From NCBI GenBank assembly GCA_964475115.1, contig CAYYVJ010000089.1, positions 1 through 7,316 on the forward strand: 7,316 nt of DNA, read 5' to 3'. Below are positions 1 to 6,039 of the stretch, piece by piece; position 1 is the first letter of the stretch; each line of letters opens with the position of its first letter. Below the pieces are notes generated by a model. The model saw nothing but the letters and a program-made list of their open reading frames with translations, was not told where the DNA came from and made no database searches. This DNA comes from CAYYVJ01 sp964475115 (GTDB lineage Bacteria; Bacillota; Clostridia; Lachnospirales; Lachnospiraceae). The position numbers were made by a program, and so were the translations under genes.

Positions 1-34
1 GAAGAATAAAGTAATGCATTAGAGGAGGCAAAAT

Positions 35-1243
35 ATGCTTGTAGTAAAGAAGTTTGGTGGAAGTTCCGTCGCAGATAAGGAGAGGATTTATAACGTAGCT
101 AGAAGATGTATTGAGGATTATCAAAAAGGTAATGATGTAGTAGTGGTTCTTTCGGCAATGGGAAAGACAACAGATGGATTAATTGCAAAAGCAAAAGAGA
201 TTAACCCGAATGCTACGAAAAGAGAAATGGATATGCTGCTTTCGATTGGTGAACAGGAATCAGTAGCGCTTATGTCTATGGCAATGGGTGCTTTAGGAGT
301 ACCAGCGATATCTTTAAATGCGTTTCAAGTATCAATGCATACTACTTCAAGATATGGTGATGCTAGATTGAAAAAAATCGATACAGAAAGAATCTTGCAT
401 GAATTAGAAAGTAGAAAAATCGTAATTGTAACAGGATTCCAAGGCGTAAATAAATATGATGATGTGACTACCTTAGGACGTGGTGGTTCTGATACAACAG
501 CGGTTGCCTTAGCAGCTTCTTTACATGCGGATATATGCGAGATTTTCACTGATGTAGAGGGTGTTTATACAGCCGACCCTAGAGTTGTACCTGATGCAAG
601 AAAGTTAAAAGAGATTACCTATGATGAAATGTTAGATCTAGCAACTTTAGGTGCAAAAGTACTTCATAATCGTTCAGTAGAAATGGCTAAGAAATATGAC
701 GTGAAATTAATTGTTCGATCAAGCTTAAATAAAGAAGAAGGTACAATTGTTAAGGAGGAAGTAAAATTGGAGAAAATGTTAATAAGTGGAGTGGCTTCCG
801 ATAAAAATGCAGCTAGAATTTCAATCATTGGTGTAAAAGATGAACCTGGTATTGCTTTTCGTATTTTTCACCTTTTAGCAAAAGAAAATATCAATGTAGA
901 TATTATTCTGCAATCAGTTGGTCGTGACGGCACAAAAGATATTTCCTTTACAATAGCAGAAGCCTCTCTTGGTGAGGCATTAGAAATCCTAAGAAATGCA
1001 AAGAACAGAATAACAGCTCAAGCTATAGAATTTGAAGAGGATGTTGCAAAGGTATCAATTGTAGGTGCGGGTATGATGACAAACCCTGGTGTAGCAGCTA
1101 AGATGTTTGAAGCTTTATTTAATGAAGGAATAAACATAAAGATGATTTCTACTTCGGAGATTCGTGTAACTGTTTTAATTGAAGAAGACGAAGTAGATAG
1201 AGCGGTAAGGGCTGTTCATGCTGCATTTTCTTTGGGTGAATAA
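35..1243 (+). CDS. lysC: Aspartate kinase (aspartokinase), LysC type with two C-terminal ACT domains
   Basis: The enzyme phosphorylates L-aspartate with ATP to 4-phospho-L-aspartate, the committed cytoplasmic step toward lysine, diaminopimelate, threonine and methionine. At 402 residues it is full length for the Bacillus aspartokinase II type (about 400). The N-terminal amino-acid-kinase domain covers about residues 2-230, with the signature KKFGGSSV at 5-12, GEQES at 72-76, TLGRGGSDTTA at 146-156 and the nucleotide-binding TDVEGVYTADPR at 172-183. Two ACT regulatory domains follow at about 262-330 and 338-400 (DEPGIAFRIF and NPGVAAKMF), the usual site of feedback inhibition. The start is set by GAGGAGG at 22-28, six bases before the ATG. 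A strong internal ribosome site lies at codons 240-248 (separate entry). The effector (lysine, threonine or both) cannot be read from sequence. Only 34 bases upstream are visible, so an upstream operon partner or riboswitch cannot be judged. Confidence 0.97.
   Translation: MLVVKKFGGSSVADKERIYNVARRCIEDYQKGNDVVVVLSAMGKTTDGLIAKAKEINPNATKREMDMLLSIGEQESVALMSMAMGALGVPAISLNAFQVSMHTTSRYGDARLKKIDTERILHELESRKIVIVTGFQGVNKYDDVTTLGRGGSDTTAVALAASLHADICEIFTDVEGVYTADPRVVPDARKLKEITYDEMLDLATLGAKVLHNRSVEMAKKYDVKLIVRSSLNKEEGTIVKEEVKLEKMLISGVASDKNAARISIIGVKDEPGIAFRIFHLLAKENINVDIILQSVGRDGTKDISFTIAEASLGEALEILRNAKNRITAQAIEFEEDVAKVSIVGAGMMTNPGVAAKMFEALFNEGINIKMISTSEIRVTVLIEEDEVDRAVRAVHAAFSLGE
752..778 (+). promoter_or_regulatory. 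Internal ribosome binding site and in-frame start(s) inside lysC, for a separate beta (ACT) subunit
   Basis: A perfect AAGGAGG at 752-758 is followed, eight bases later, by an in-frame TTG (767-769, codon 245). An in-frame ATG (776-778, codon 248) follows 17 bases after the Shine-Dalgarno. Starting at either would give a 158- or 155-residue polypeptide made of the two ACT domains. In Bacillus subtilis aspartokinase II, the beta subunit is known to be made from an internal in-frame start at nearly the same place (about codon 246) in the same gene. The signal here is visible in the sequence; use of it is inferred by analogy. TTG has the better spacing, while ATG is the stronger codon. Confidence 0.7.
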
Positions 1244-1245
1244 AT

Positions 1246-1695
1246 GTGATTCAAAAGAGTAAAGAAATTTCTAGAAAAGAGTCTTCTTTAGATGATGTCA
1301 TGTACATCCTTGGTCTAGGAGTAATAATTCTAGGAATGCTATCTGTTATGATCGAGCAGGTTATTCCAGATAAGTGGAATGTTTTTCATATCCCTTGTCT
1401 CTTTCATGAAATAACAGGCTATTATTGCGCTGGATGTGGTGGTAGAAGAGCATTTGAATATCTTCTTCGCGGAAATATTTTTAAAAGTATTTATTTTCAT
1501 CCGGTTGTAGCTTATGGTATCTTTGTTTTTGCCTGGTACATGATTTCTCAGACTTTAGAGCGAGCGAAAATAGGAAAGGTAAAAGCGATACCCTATAAAA
1601 ACCTCTATGTATATATTGGGCTTGCTATTACAGTAATAAATGTAATTATTAAAAATATGGCATTTCTTGTCTGGAATATTAAGCTTATACCATAA
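1246..1695 (+). CDS. DUF2752-family small membrane protein
   Basis: A 149-residue protein of unknown function. It matches the DUF2752 pattern: a hydrophobic N-terminal segment, then a short loop with Cys51 and the motif YYCAGCGGRRAF (59-70, Cys61 and Cys64), then two further hydrophobic segments. Predicted membrane spans are about 19-38, 82-103 and 121-144. The conserved C-x-x-C-G-G-x-R block could bind metal or form a disulfide, but no role is established that I can name. The GTG start lies three bases after the lysC stop codon (TAA 1241-1243). Only a weak GGGTGA (1234-1239) is available, so translation probably depends on ribosomes finishing lysC. An in-frame ATG at 1300 (Met19) is an alternative start that would trim the N-terminus. 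A strong terminator follows directly, so lysC and this gene appear to end one transcript. Family call is fairly firm; function unknown. Confidence 0.82.
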   Translation: MIQKSKEISRKESSLDDVMYILGLGVIILGMLSVMIEQVIPDKWNVFHIPCLFHEITGYYCAGCGGRRAFEYLLRGNIFKSIYFHPVVAYGIFVFAWYMISQTLERAKIGKVKAIPYKNLYVYIGLAITVINVIIKNMAFLVWNIKLIP

Positions 1696-1699
1696 AATG

Positions 1700-1743
1700 A
1701 AAAAAGAGATTATCAAAAATCTAATTGTGATAATCTCTTTTTT
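1700..1743. terminator. Bidirectional intrinsic terminator between convergent genes
   Basis: Bases 1700-1714 and 1729-1743 form an uninterrupted 15-bp inverted repeat (core GAGATTATC / GATAATCTC) around a 14-base loop. The left arm begins with six A and the right arm ends in six T. The hairpin therefore has a U-run on either transcript. It lies five bases past the stop of the DUF2752 gene and 18 bases past the stop of the - strand DUF4190 gene, as expected for a shared terminator. The stem is AT-rich, so its efficiency is uncertain. Confidence 0.88.
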
Positions 1744-1761
1744 CTTGTGAAGTGCTCTATT

Positions 1762-2151
1762 CTATTCAAGGTAAAACTCAGAGTAAGTTTTATACATGTC
1801 TTCATATTCAACCATAAATTCTTTCAAAAATGCTTGACCCTCAGGGGAATTAATAAAGGTTATTACGAATATTACCATTAGAATTAAAAGAACTAAGGTT
1901 ACAATGGAAAATACAATTCCAACAATTGCTTTGGCTGATATTCTTTCTCCAGGTTGCCTAGAAAGAAAACCAAAAACAATACTTAAGATTCCGAGTATTA
2001 CTGGAACTGGGGCACACATAAGAAAACATAGGCTAATAAGACCTGTCACTAAGGTAATGATTCCTAAAATTAATGAGGCGGTAGCATAGTTATTCTTTTT
2101 TTGTGGGTTTACTTGGTTATTCCCCATCTCGTTATTATAATTATAATCCAT
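1762..2151 (-). CDS. DUF4190-domain membrane protein
   Basis: A small predicted membrane protein of unknown function, 129 residues from the chosen start. An Asn-rich, polar N-terminus (YNYNNEMGNNQVNPQ) is followed by hydrophobic spans around residues 23-45 and 48-63. A glycine and basic linker (RQPGERISAKA) precedes a third span at about 74-100, and the C-terminal tail is acidic and aromatic (EYEDMYKTYSEFYLE). The pattern of 'A-x-x-S-L-I-L-G-I' plus a later 'KAIVGIVFSIV' is typical of DUF4190 proteins, which are common in Clostridia. An ATG at 2163 would add four residues (MENN) but has no Shine-Dalgarno. The ATG at 2151 has GGAG six bases upstream (complement of 2158-2161), so I prefer it. 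The gene is transcribed alone, converging on lysC-DUF2752 and diverging from tex. A possible - strand -10 (TATGAT, complement of about 2193-2198) lacks a good -35. Confidence 0.8.
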   Translation of the reverse strand: MDYNYNNEMGNNQVNPQKKNNYATASLILGIITLVTGLISLCFLMCAPVPVILGILSIVFGFLSRQPGERISAKAIVGIVFSIVTLVLLILMVIFVITFINSPEGQAFLKEFMVEYEDMYKTYSEFYLE

Positions 2152-2238
2152 ATTATTCTCCATTCTGTCATGTAAGCATTTTTAGATGATTCATCATAGA
2201 GTAGTTTAGCATAAAATGGAACTGAAAACAATTCTTTC

Positions 2239-2267
2239 TTGAAGCTTTCCAAACTATGGCTTATAAT
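2239..2267 (+). promoter_or_regulatory. Sigma-A-type promoter for tex
   Basis: The -35 box TTGAAG (2239-2244) and a perfect -10 box TATAAT (2262-2267) are separated by 17 bases, the optimal spacing. Transcription would begin near 2274, giving a leader of about 29 bases with AGGGGA (2290-2295) seven bases before the tex ATG. No operator or riboswitch is visible in this 139-base divergent region. Confidence 0.82.
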
Positions 2268-2302
2268 AGGTTAGGACAAATTTTAGAATAGGGGAAACAA
2301 CC

Positions 2303-4447
2303 ATGAATATATTAAAACAAATTCAAGAAGAATTAAATGTGAGGCTAAATCAAGTTGAAGCAGCAGTACAATTAATTGACGAAGGAAATACGATTCCTTT
2401 TATTGCTAGATATAGAAAAGAAGTTACAGGTTCGTTGGATGATGAACAATTACGTACCCTAGATGAAAGATTAACTTATCTTCGTAATTTGGAAGAAAAG
2501 AAAATCGGAGTCTTGTCAACCATTGAAGAACAAGGAAAGTTAACCGAAGAATTAAGAAAGCAAATTGAAGAAGCGATGACACTTGTGGTGGTGGAAGATT
2601 TGTATCGTCCGTATAGACCAAAGAGAAGAACAAGGGCAATCATTGCGAAAGAAAAAGGATTAGAGCCTTTAGCAAATCTTATCCAGCTGCAGATGATCGA
2701 TCAGCCCATTGAAACTTATGCAAATGAATATTTGTCAGAAGAAAAAGAAGTGCGTACAGTGGAAGAGGCTATTGAAGGAGCAAAAGATATTATTGCAGAA
2801 TTCATTTCTGATGAAGCTGATTACAGAAGCTATATTAGAAAGCAAACATTTGAACAAGGCAAGTTAATTGCTGTGGCAAAAGATGATAAAGTGGAATCCG
2901 TATATGAAATGTATTATGATTTTGAAGAACCAATCAAGAAATTGGCAGGCCATAGAGTATTAGCAATTAATCGTGGTGAGAACGAAAAGATATTAACGAT
3001 TAAAATTGAGGCACCTGAAGAAAGAATTTTACAATACTTAAGAACAAAAGTGATAGTAAAAGAAAATTCATATACAACACCTGTTTTGGAAGCAGTCATT
3101 GAAGATAGTTATAAACGTCTTATTTTTCCATCCATTGAAAGGGAAATACGAAATGAGTTAACTGAAACTGCAGAAACAAGTGCGATCAAAGTATTTGGAA
3201 AGAACTTGGAACAATTATTGATGCAACCACCGATTGTAAATCAAGTAGTTCTAGGATGGGATCCTGCCTTTCGAACTGGTTGTAAACTTGCAGTAGTAGA
3301 TGGTACGGGAAAAGTGTTGGATACAGTTGTAATCTATCCGACAGCCCCACAAAATAAAGTGGCAGAATCAAAAGAGATTGTTAAAAAACTTATTAAGAAG
3401 TATGGAATCACCTTGATTGCCGTTGGTAATGGAACAGCTTCAAGAGAATCTGAAATGGTAATTGTAGAATTATTAAAAGAAATAAAAGAACCCGTTCAAT
3501 ATATTATCGTAAATGAAGCTGGAGCTTCTGTATATTCTGCTAGTAAACTGGCTACAGAAGAATTCCCTAATTTTGATGTAGGACAAAGAAGCGCAACTTC
3601 TATAGCGAGACGTTTACAAGATCCATTGGCTGAATTAGTTAAAATTGATCCAAAGTCTATTGGTGTAGGTCAATATCAACATGATATGAATCAGAAGAAA
3701 TTAAGTGAAGCATTAAGTGGTGTAGTAGAAGGTTCTGTAAATAAGGTTGGGGTGGATTTAAATACAGCGTCTGCTTCTCTGCTTGAATATATTTCTGGTG
3801 TATCAAAAGTGATTGCAAAAAATATTGTAACTTATAGAGAAGAAAATGGTAGATTTTCATCTAGGAAGCAATTATTAAAGGTGGCAAAGTTAGGTCCTAA
3901 AGCATTTGAACAATGTGCAGGTTTTATGAGAATACAAGATGGTGAAAATCCTTTGGATACAACTAGTGTTCATCCGGAAAGCTATGATGCAGCTCAAAAA
4001 TTATTAAAAACATTAGGATATTCTGGTGAAGAATTGAAATCTGGCGGAATTAAAGATATTCGTAAAAAAATTGTAGACCAGAAGGAACTTGCAAAAGAAC
4101 TAGAGGTAGGAGAAATAACACTTGCAGATATGATAAGTGAACTTGAAAAACCGGCGCGAGATCCAAGAGATGAAATGCCAAAACCTATTTTAAGAACAGA
4201 CGTTATGGAAATGAAAGACTTAGCACCTGGTATGATTTTAAAAGGTACCGTAAGAAATGTAATTGATTTTGGCGCATTTGTAGATATAGGTGTTCATCAA
4301 GATGGTTTGGTACACATTTCTCAAATGACGGAACGATATATTAAACATCCCTTAGAAGTTGTAAGTGTAGGAGATATCGTAGAAGTGAAAGTTATGTCTG
4401 TAGATTTAGGCAAGAAAAGAATTCAATTAACTATGAAAATTGGTTGA
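2303..4447 (+). CDS. tex: Tex-family RNA-binding transcription accessory protein (S1 domain)
   Basis: A cytoplasmic nucleic-acid-binding protein related to Bordetella and Pseudomonas Tex and eukaryotic Spt6, implicated in transcription. The exact biochemical role in Bacillota is not settled. The 714 residues match the usual Gram-positive length. Order of domains: helical Tex N-terminal region about 1-190 (QVEAAVQLIDEGNTIPFIARYRKEVTG near the start, LYRPYRPKRRTRA about 100-112); YqgF/RNase H-like domain about 314-440, with WDPAFRTG (319-326), GNGTASRESE (375-384) and NEAGASVYSAS (404-414); helix-hairpin-helix region about 482-545 (VGVDLNTAS at 482-490, then FSSRKQLLKVAKLGPKAFEQ); and a C-terminal S1 domain about 640-712 (PGMILKGTV, GAFVDIGVHQDGLVHISQ). 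ATG 2303 has a good Shine-Dalgarno. The gene has its own promoter. No terminator follows; the stop codon lies inside the ribU promoter, and the first downstream terminator is that of the FMN riboswitch. Confidence 0.96.
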   Translation: MNILKQIQEELNVRLNQVEAAVQLIDEGNTIPFIARYRKEVTGSLDDEQLRTLDERLTYLRNLEEKKIGVLSTIEEQGKLTEELRKQIEEAMTLVVVEDLYRPYRPKRRTRAIIAKEKGLEPLANLIQLQMIDQPIETYANEYLSEEKEVRTVEEAIEGAKDIIAEFISDEADYRSYIRKQTFEQGKLIAVAKDDKVESVYEMYYDFEEPIKKLAGHRVLAINRGENEKILTIKIEAPEERILQYLRTKVIVKENSYTTPVLEAVIEDSYKRLIFPSIEREIRNELTETAETSAIKVFGKNLEQLLMQPPIVNQVVLGWDPAFRTGCKLAVVDGTGKVLDTVVIYPTAPQNKVAESKEIVKKLIKKYGITLIAVGNGTASRESEMVIVELLKEIKEPVQYIIVNEAGASVYSASKLATEEFPNFDVGQRSATSIARRLQDPLAELVKIDPKSIGVGQYQHDMNQKKLSEALSGVVEGSVNKVGVDLNTASASLLEYISGVSKVIAKNIVTYREENGRFSSRKQLLKVAKLGPKAFEQCAGFMRIQDGENPLDTTSVHPESYDAAQKLLKTLGYSGEELKSGGIKDIRKKIVDQKELAKELEVGEITLADMISELEKPARDPRDEMPKPILRTDVMEMKDLAPGMILKGTVRNVIDFGAFVDIGVHQDGLVHISQMTERYIKHPLEVVSVGDIVEVKVMSVDLGKKRIQLTMKIG

Positions 4448-4472
4448 CATTTTGTAGTGACTGTAATAATAT
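4444..4472 (+). promoter_or_regulatory. Promoter for the FMN riboswitch-ribU transcript, overlapping the tex stop codon
   Basis: A perfect -35 box TTGACA (4444-4449) contains the tex stop codon TGA (4445-4447). Seventeen bases later is TAATAT (4467-4472, four of six consensus). Alternative -10 boxes in the same stretch are AATAAT (4465-4470, with an upstream TG but a short spacer) and TATGAT (4470-4475, with a 20-base spacer). Transcription would start about 4480, some 32 bases before the aptamer. The -35 is very convincing; the exact -10 is uncertain. Confidence 0.72.
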
Positions 4473-4511
4473 GATATTGAACTAGAGGTTCAAAAAAATT
4501 GAATAAGAAAA

Positions 4512-4650
4512 TTCTTCGGGGCAGGGTGCAATTCCCTACCGGCGGTATAGTCCGCGAACCAAAAGCAAATGTTTGATTTGATATCAATAGTTTGATTGGT
4601 CGATTTGGTGTGATTCCAAAACCGACAGTAAAGTCTGGATGAGAGAAGAG
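4512..4650 (+). ncRNA. FMN riboswitch aptamer (RFN element)
   Basis: The conserved RFN core is readable throughout. It begins with TTCTTCGGGGCAGGGTG (4512-4528), then ATTCCCTACCGGCGGT, AGTCCGCGA, a variable arm closed by ACCAA/TTGGT (4558-4562 with 4596-4600), then GATTTGGTG, ACCGACAGT and AGTCTGGATGAGAGAAGAG. Closing stem P1 is formed by 4512-4517 with 4645-4650 (TTCTTC with GAAGAG, one G-U pair). FMN binding stabilises P1 and lowers expression of riboflavin genes. Here the target is ribU, so riboflavin uptake is repressed when FMN is plentiful. Bases 4515-4521 (TTCGGGG) can instead pair with the 5' arm of the downstream terminator, which explains the switch. Confidence 0.97.
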
Positions 4651-4696
4651 AAACTTTTTAGGTTTGCATGTTTGCAGATATAAAATTAATTTATTC

Positions 4697-4728
4697 CCCG
4701 AATATACTATTATATTCGGGTTTTTTTT
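4697..4728 (+). terminator. Riboswitch-controlled intrinsic terminator upstream of ribU
   Basis: A perfect 10-bp stem, CCCGAATATA (4697-4706) with TATATTCGGG (4711-4720), closes a 4-base loop and is followed by eight T (4721-4728). It sits 46 bases past the aptamer and 63 before the ribU start. The arm CCCCGAA (4696-4702) is also perfectly complementary to TTCGGGG (4515-4521) in the aptamer 5' strand. Without FMN that pairing could replace both P1 and this hairpin and allow read-through. It is also the first visible terminator after tex. Confidence 0.94.
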
Positions 4729-4791
4729 CTGTAAAATGCAAAGTCAGGAAGTGTTAAACCGGAATTTTCTTCTAAAAAAGGAGAGAAAAAA

Positions 4792-5406
4792 ATGGATTCA
4801 ACAATCAGTAAGAAATTATTAACTACAAAGACTATGGTACAAATAGGGTTATTATCAGCAGTGGCAATTGTTTTAATGCTCTTTGAAATTCCTCTATGGT
4901 TTGCACCACCATTTTACAAAATTGATTTTAGTGAGGTACCGGTTATTGTTGGAGCTTTAGCATTAGGACCTATAGCAGGGGTGCTTATTGAATTAATTAA
5001 AATTATGTTGAATTTTTTAATTGATGGAACACTTACAGCTGGTGTAGGTGAGCTGGCAAACTTTTTAATAGGTTCTGCCCTTGTAGTTCCAGCAGCAATG
5101 ATATATAAAAAAAATAAAACAAGAAAATCTGCTATGATAGGCCTGGCAGTAGGAACCATATTTATGACAGCACTAGGATGTGTTTTAAACGCCTACTTGT
5201 TACTTCCTGCTTATGCAACAGCCTTTCAATGGGATATAGAAAAATTAATAGCGATGGGAACAGCAGTAAATCCTAATATTAATAGCTTATGGACATTTAT
5301 CTTTTTTGCAGTAGCACCTTTTAACTTGCTAAAAGGATTATTGGTATCTGTGATAACCTTAGTAATTTACAAAAGAATAAGTATCATACTAAAAAATAGC
5401 CTATAA
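4792..5406 (+). CDS. ribU: Riboflavin ECF transporter, substrate-binding S component RibU
   Basis: An integral membrane protein that binds riboflavin and works with a shared energizing module (EcfA, EcfA', EcfT) to import it. That module is not encoded in this window, as expected for group II ECF systems. The 204 residues fit RibU (about 190-210). About six hydrophobic spans are visible, the first near 16-36 and the last near 166-195. Family features include the aromatic loop FEIPLWFAPPFYKIDFSEVP (31-50), GALALGPIAGVLIELIK (54-70), the GELANFLIG stretch (86-94), VLNAYLLLPAY (131-141) and the C-terminal APFNLLKG (175-182). The small-residue-rich first span (LSAVAIV) agrees with the EcfT-contacting face of S components. 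AGGAG (4779-4783) lies eight bases before the ATG. The upstream FMN riboswitch independently supports the substrate assignment. Confidence 0.95.
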   Translation: MDSTISKKLLTTKTMVQIGLLSAVAIVLMLFEIPLWFAPPFYKIDFSEVPVIVGALALGPIAGVLIELIKIMLNFLIDGTLTAGVGELANFLIGSALVVPAAMIYKKNKTRKSAMIGLAVGTIFMTALGCVLNAYLLLPAYATAFQWDIEKLIAMGTAVNPNINSLWTFIFFAVAPFNLLKGLLVSVITLVIYKRISIILKNSL

Positions 5407-5437
5407 GAAATTGATTTCCCTCTGCCAAAGCGAGATG

Positions 5438-5502
5438 AGCAGAGCGAAAACGAGCTAGGGCTGAACTGTAAGCTATGTAAGAATGTGTCGCTCTTGCTTT
5501 TT
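5438..5502 (+). terminator. Probable terminator after ribU within a structured intergenic element
   Basis: AGCAGAGCGA (5438-5447) pairs with TCGCTCTTGCT (5488-5498) apart from one bulged T (5495). Five T (5498-5502) follow, and the loop is 40 bases. The same 3' arm can alternatively pair with AAAGCGAGA (5427-5435), giving nine pairs with 5492-5500. A small hairpin CTCTGC/GCAGAG (5420-5425 with 5439-5444) excludes the first stem. The stretch is visibly richer in G and C than its surroundings. A terminator for ribU is the simplest reading, but the long loop and short T-run make it uncertain. Confidence 0.45.
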
Positions 5503-5521
5503 AACTTAGATTTGTTATAAT
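5494..5521 (+). promoter_or_regulatory. Extended -10 promoter for the tsaE-tsaB-rimI operon
   Basis: A perfect extended -10, TGTTATAAT (5513-5521), is preceded after 16 bases by TTGCTT (5494-5499), a three-of-six -35 match that overlaps the 3' arm of the preceding hairpin. Transcription would start near 5528, leaving about 74 bases of leader before the tsaE start at 5602. That leader contains a run of seven T at 5551-5557. Confidence 0.68.
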
Positions 5522-5601
5522 TATTAAAGTTGAAAAATGAGAGCGATTAATTTTTTTGTTTGTGTGGTTTTGCGCAAATGTGGAAAGGCAAGAGAAAGTA
5601 T

Positions 5602-6039
5602 ATGAAGGAAAAAGAAACGTGGTCAGCTAAAGAGACATATTTATTTGGAAAAATAATGGGGGAAACTGCTAAGGCTGGTGATATTTATTGCTTGACTGGT
5701 GACCTAGGTGTGGGGAAGACTGTTTTTACACAAGGATTTGCTAGTGGACTTGGCATCACAGAGGCGGTTAGTAGTCCTACTTTTACTATAGTACAAGAAT
5801 ACCAAGAAGGTAGACTCCCCTTCTATCATTTTGATGTATATCGCATAGGTGATATCAGTGAAATGGATGAGATTGGATATGAAGATTATTTTTATGGAGA
5901 TGGAGTATGTCTCGTTGAATGGGGAGAGCAAATGAAAGAGCTATTACCAGAAGATGTGTTTTATATTAGAATAGAAAAAGTTTTGGAAAAAGGATTTGAT
6001 TATCGTAAGATTTATATAGAAGGAGGTAGTAACTCATGA
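5602..6039 (+). CDS. tsaE: tRNA threonylcarbamoyladenosine (t6A) biosynthesis ATPase TsaE
   Basis: TsaE (YjeE/YdiB) is a small P-loop ATPase that binds the TsaB-TsaD complex and powers its cycling during transfer of threonylcarbamoyl to A37 of ANN-reading tRNAs. From the start used here it has 145 residues, normal for the family. Visible motifs: Walker A GDLGVGKT (33-40), SSPTF (57-61, switch region), FYHFDVYRI (74-82) and VEWGE (105-109). I chose ATG 5602 because the family N-terminus lies about 30 residues before Walker A, and MKEKETWSAKETYLFGKIMG fits this. Upstream in-frame ATG 5578 and TTG 5560 have no ribosome site and would add non-family residues. The ribosome site for 5602 is itself weak (GAGAAAG, 5592-5598). 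The stop codon overlaps the tsaB ATG by four bases (ATGA), so the two are translationally coupled. Confidence 0.95.
   Translation: MKEKETWSAKETYLFGKIMGETAKAGDIYCLTGDLGVGKTVFTQGFASGLGITEAVSSPTFTIVQEYQEGRLPFYHFDVYRIGDISEMDEIGYEDYFYGDGVCLVEWGEQMKELLPEDVFYIRIEKVLEKGFDYRKIYIEGGSNS

Noticed and set aside
1..34. Possible end of an upstream gene (GAA GAA TAA at 1-9).
   Set aside because: Only two codons precede the stop; any frame would look like this. The upstream neighbour cannot be identified.
325..549. Open frame of 74 codons on the - strand inside lysC.
   Set aside because: It lies antisense to the conserved kinase catalytic region, has no ribosome site and no recognisable motif; a shadow of the real gene.
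1904..2089. Open frame of 61 codons on the + strand opposite the DUF4190 gene.
   Set aside because: The - strand frame has clear membrane-domain character; this one has no ribosome site and no family likeness.
3657..3860. - strand frame inside tex, rich in Tyr, Leu, His and Gln.
   Set aside because: It is antisense to the helix-hairpin-helix region of tex, and its composition is what antisense reading of AT-rich coding sequence gives. The other - strand frames in tex were rejected for the same reason.
4914..5159. 81-codon - strand frame opposite ribU.
   Set aside because: RibU is well supported on the + strand, has its own riboswitch and ribosome site; the antisense frame has neither.
5560..5601. 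Longer tsaE starting at TTG 5560 or ATG 5578.
   Set aside because: No Shine-Dalgarno for either start, the extra residues do not resemble the TsaE N-terminus, and the sequence from 5602 already matches full family length.
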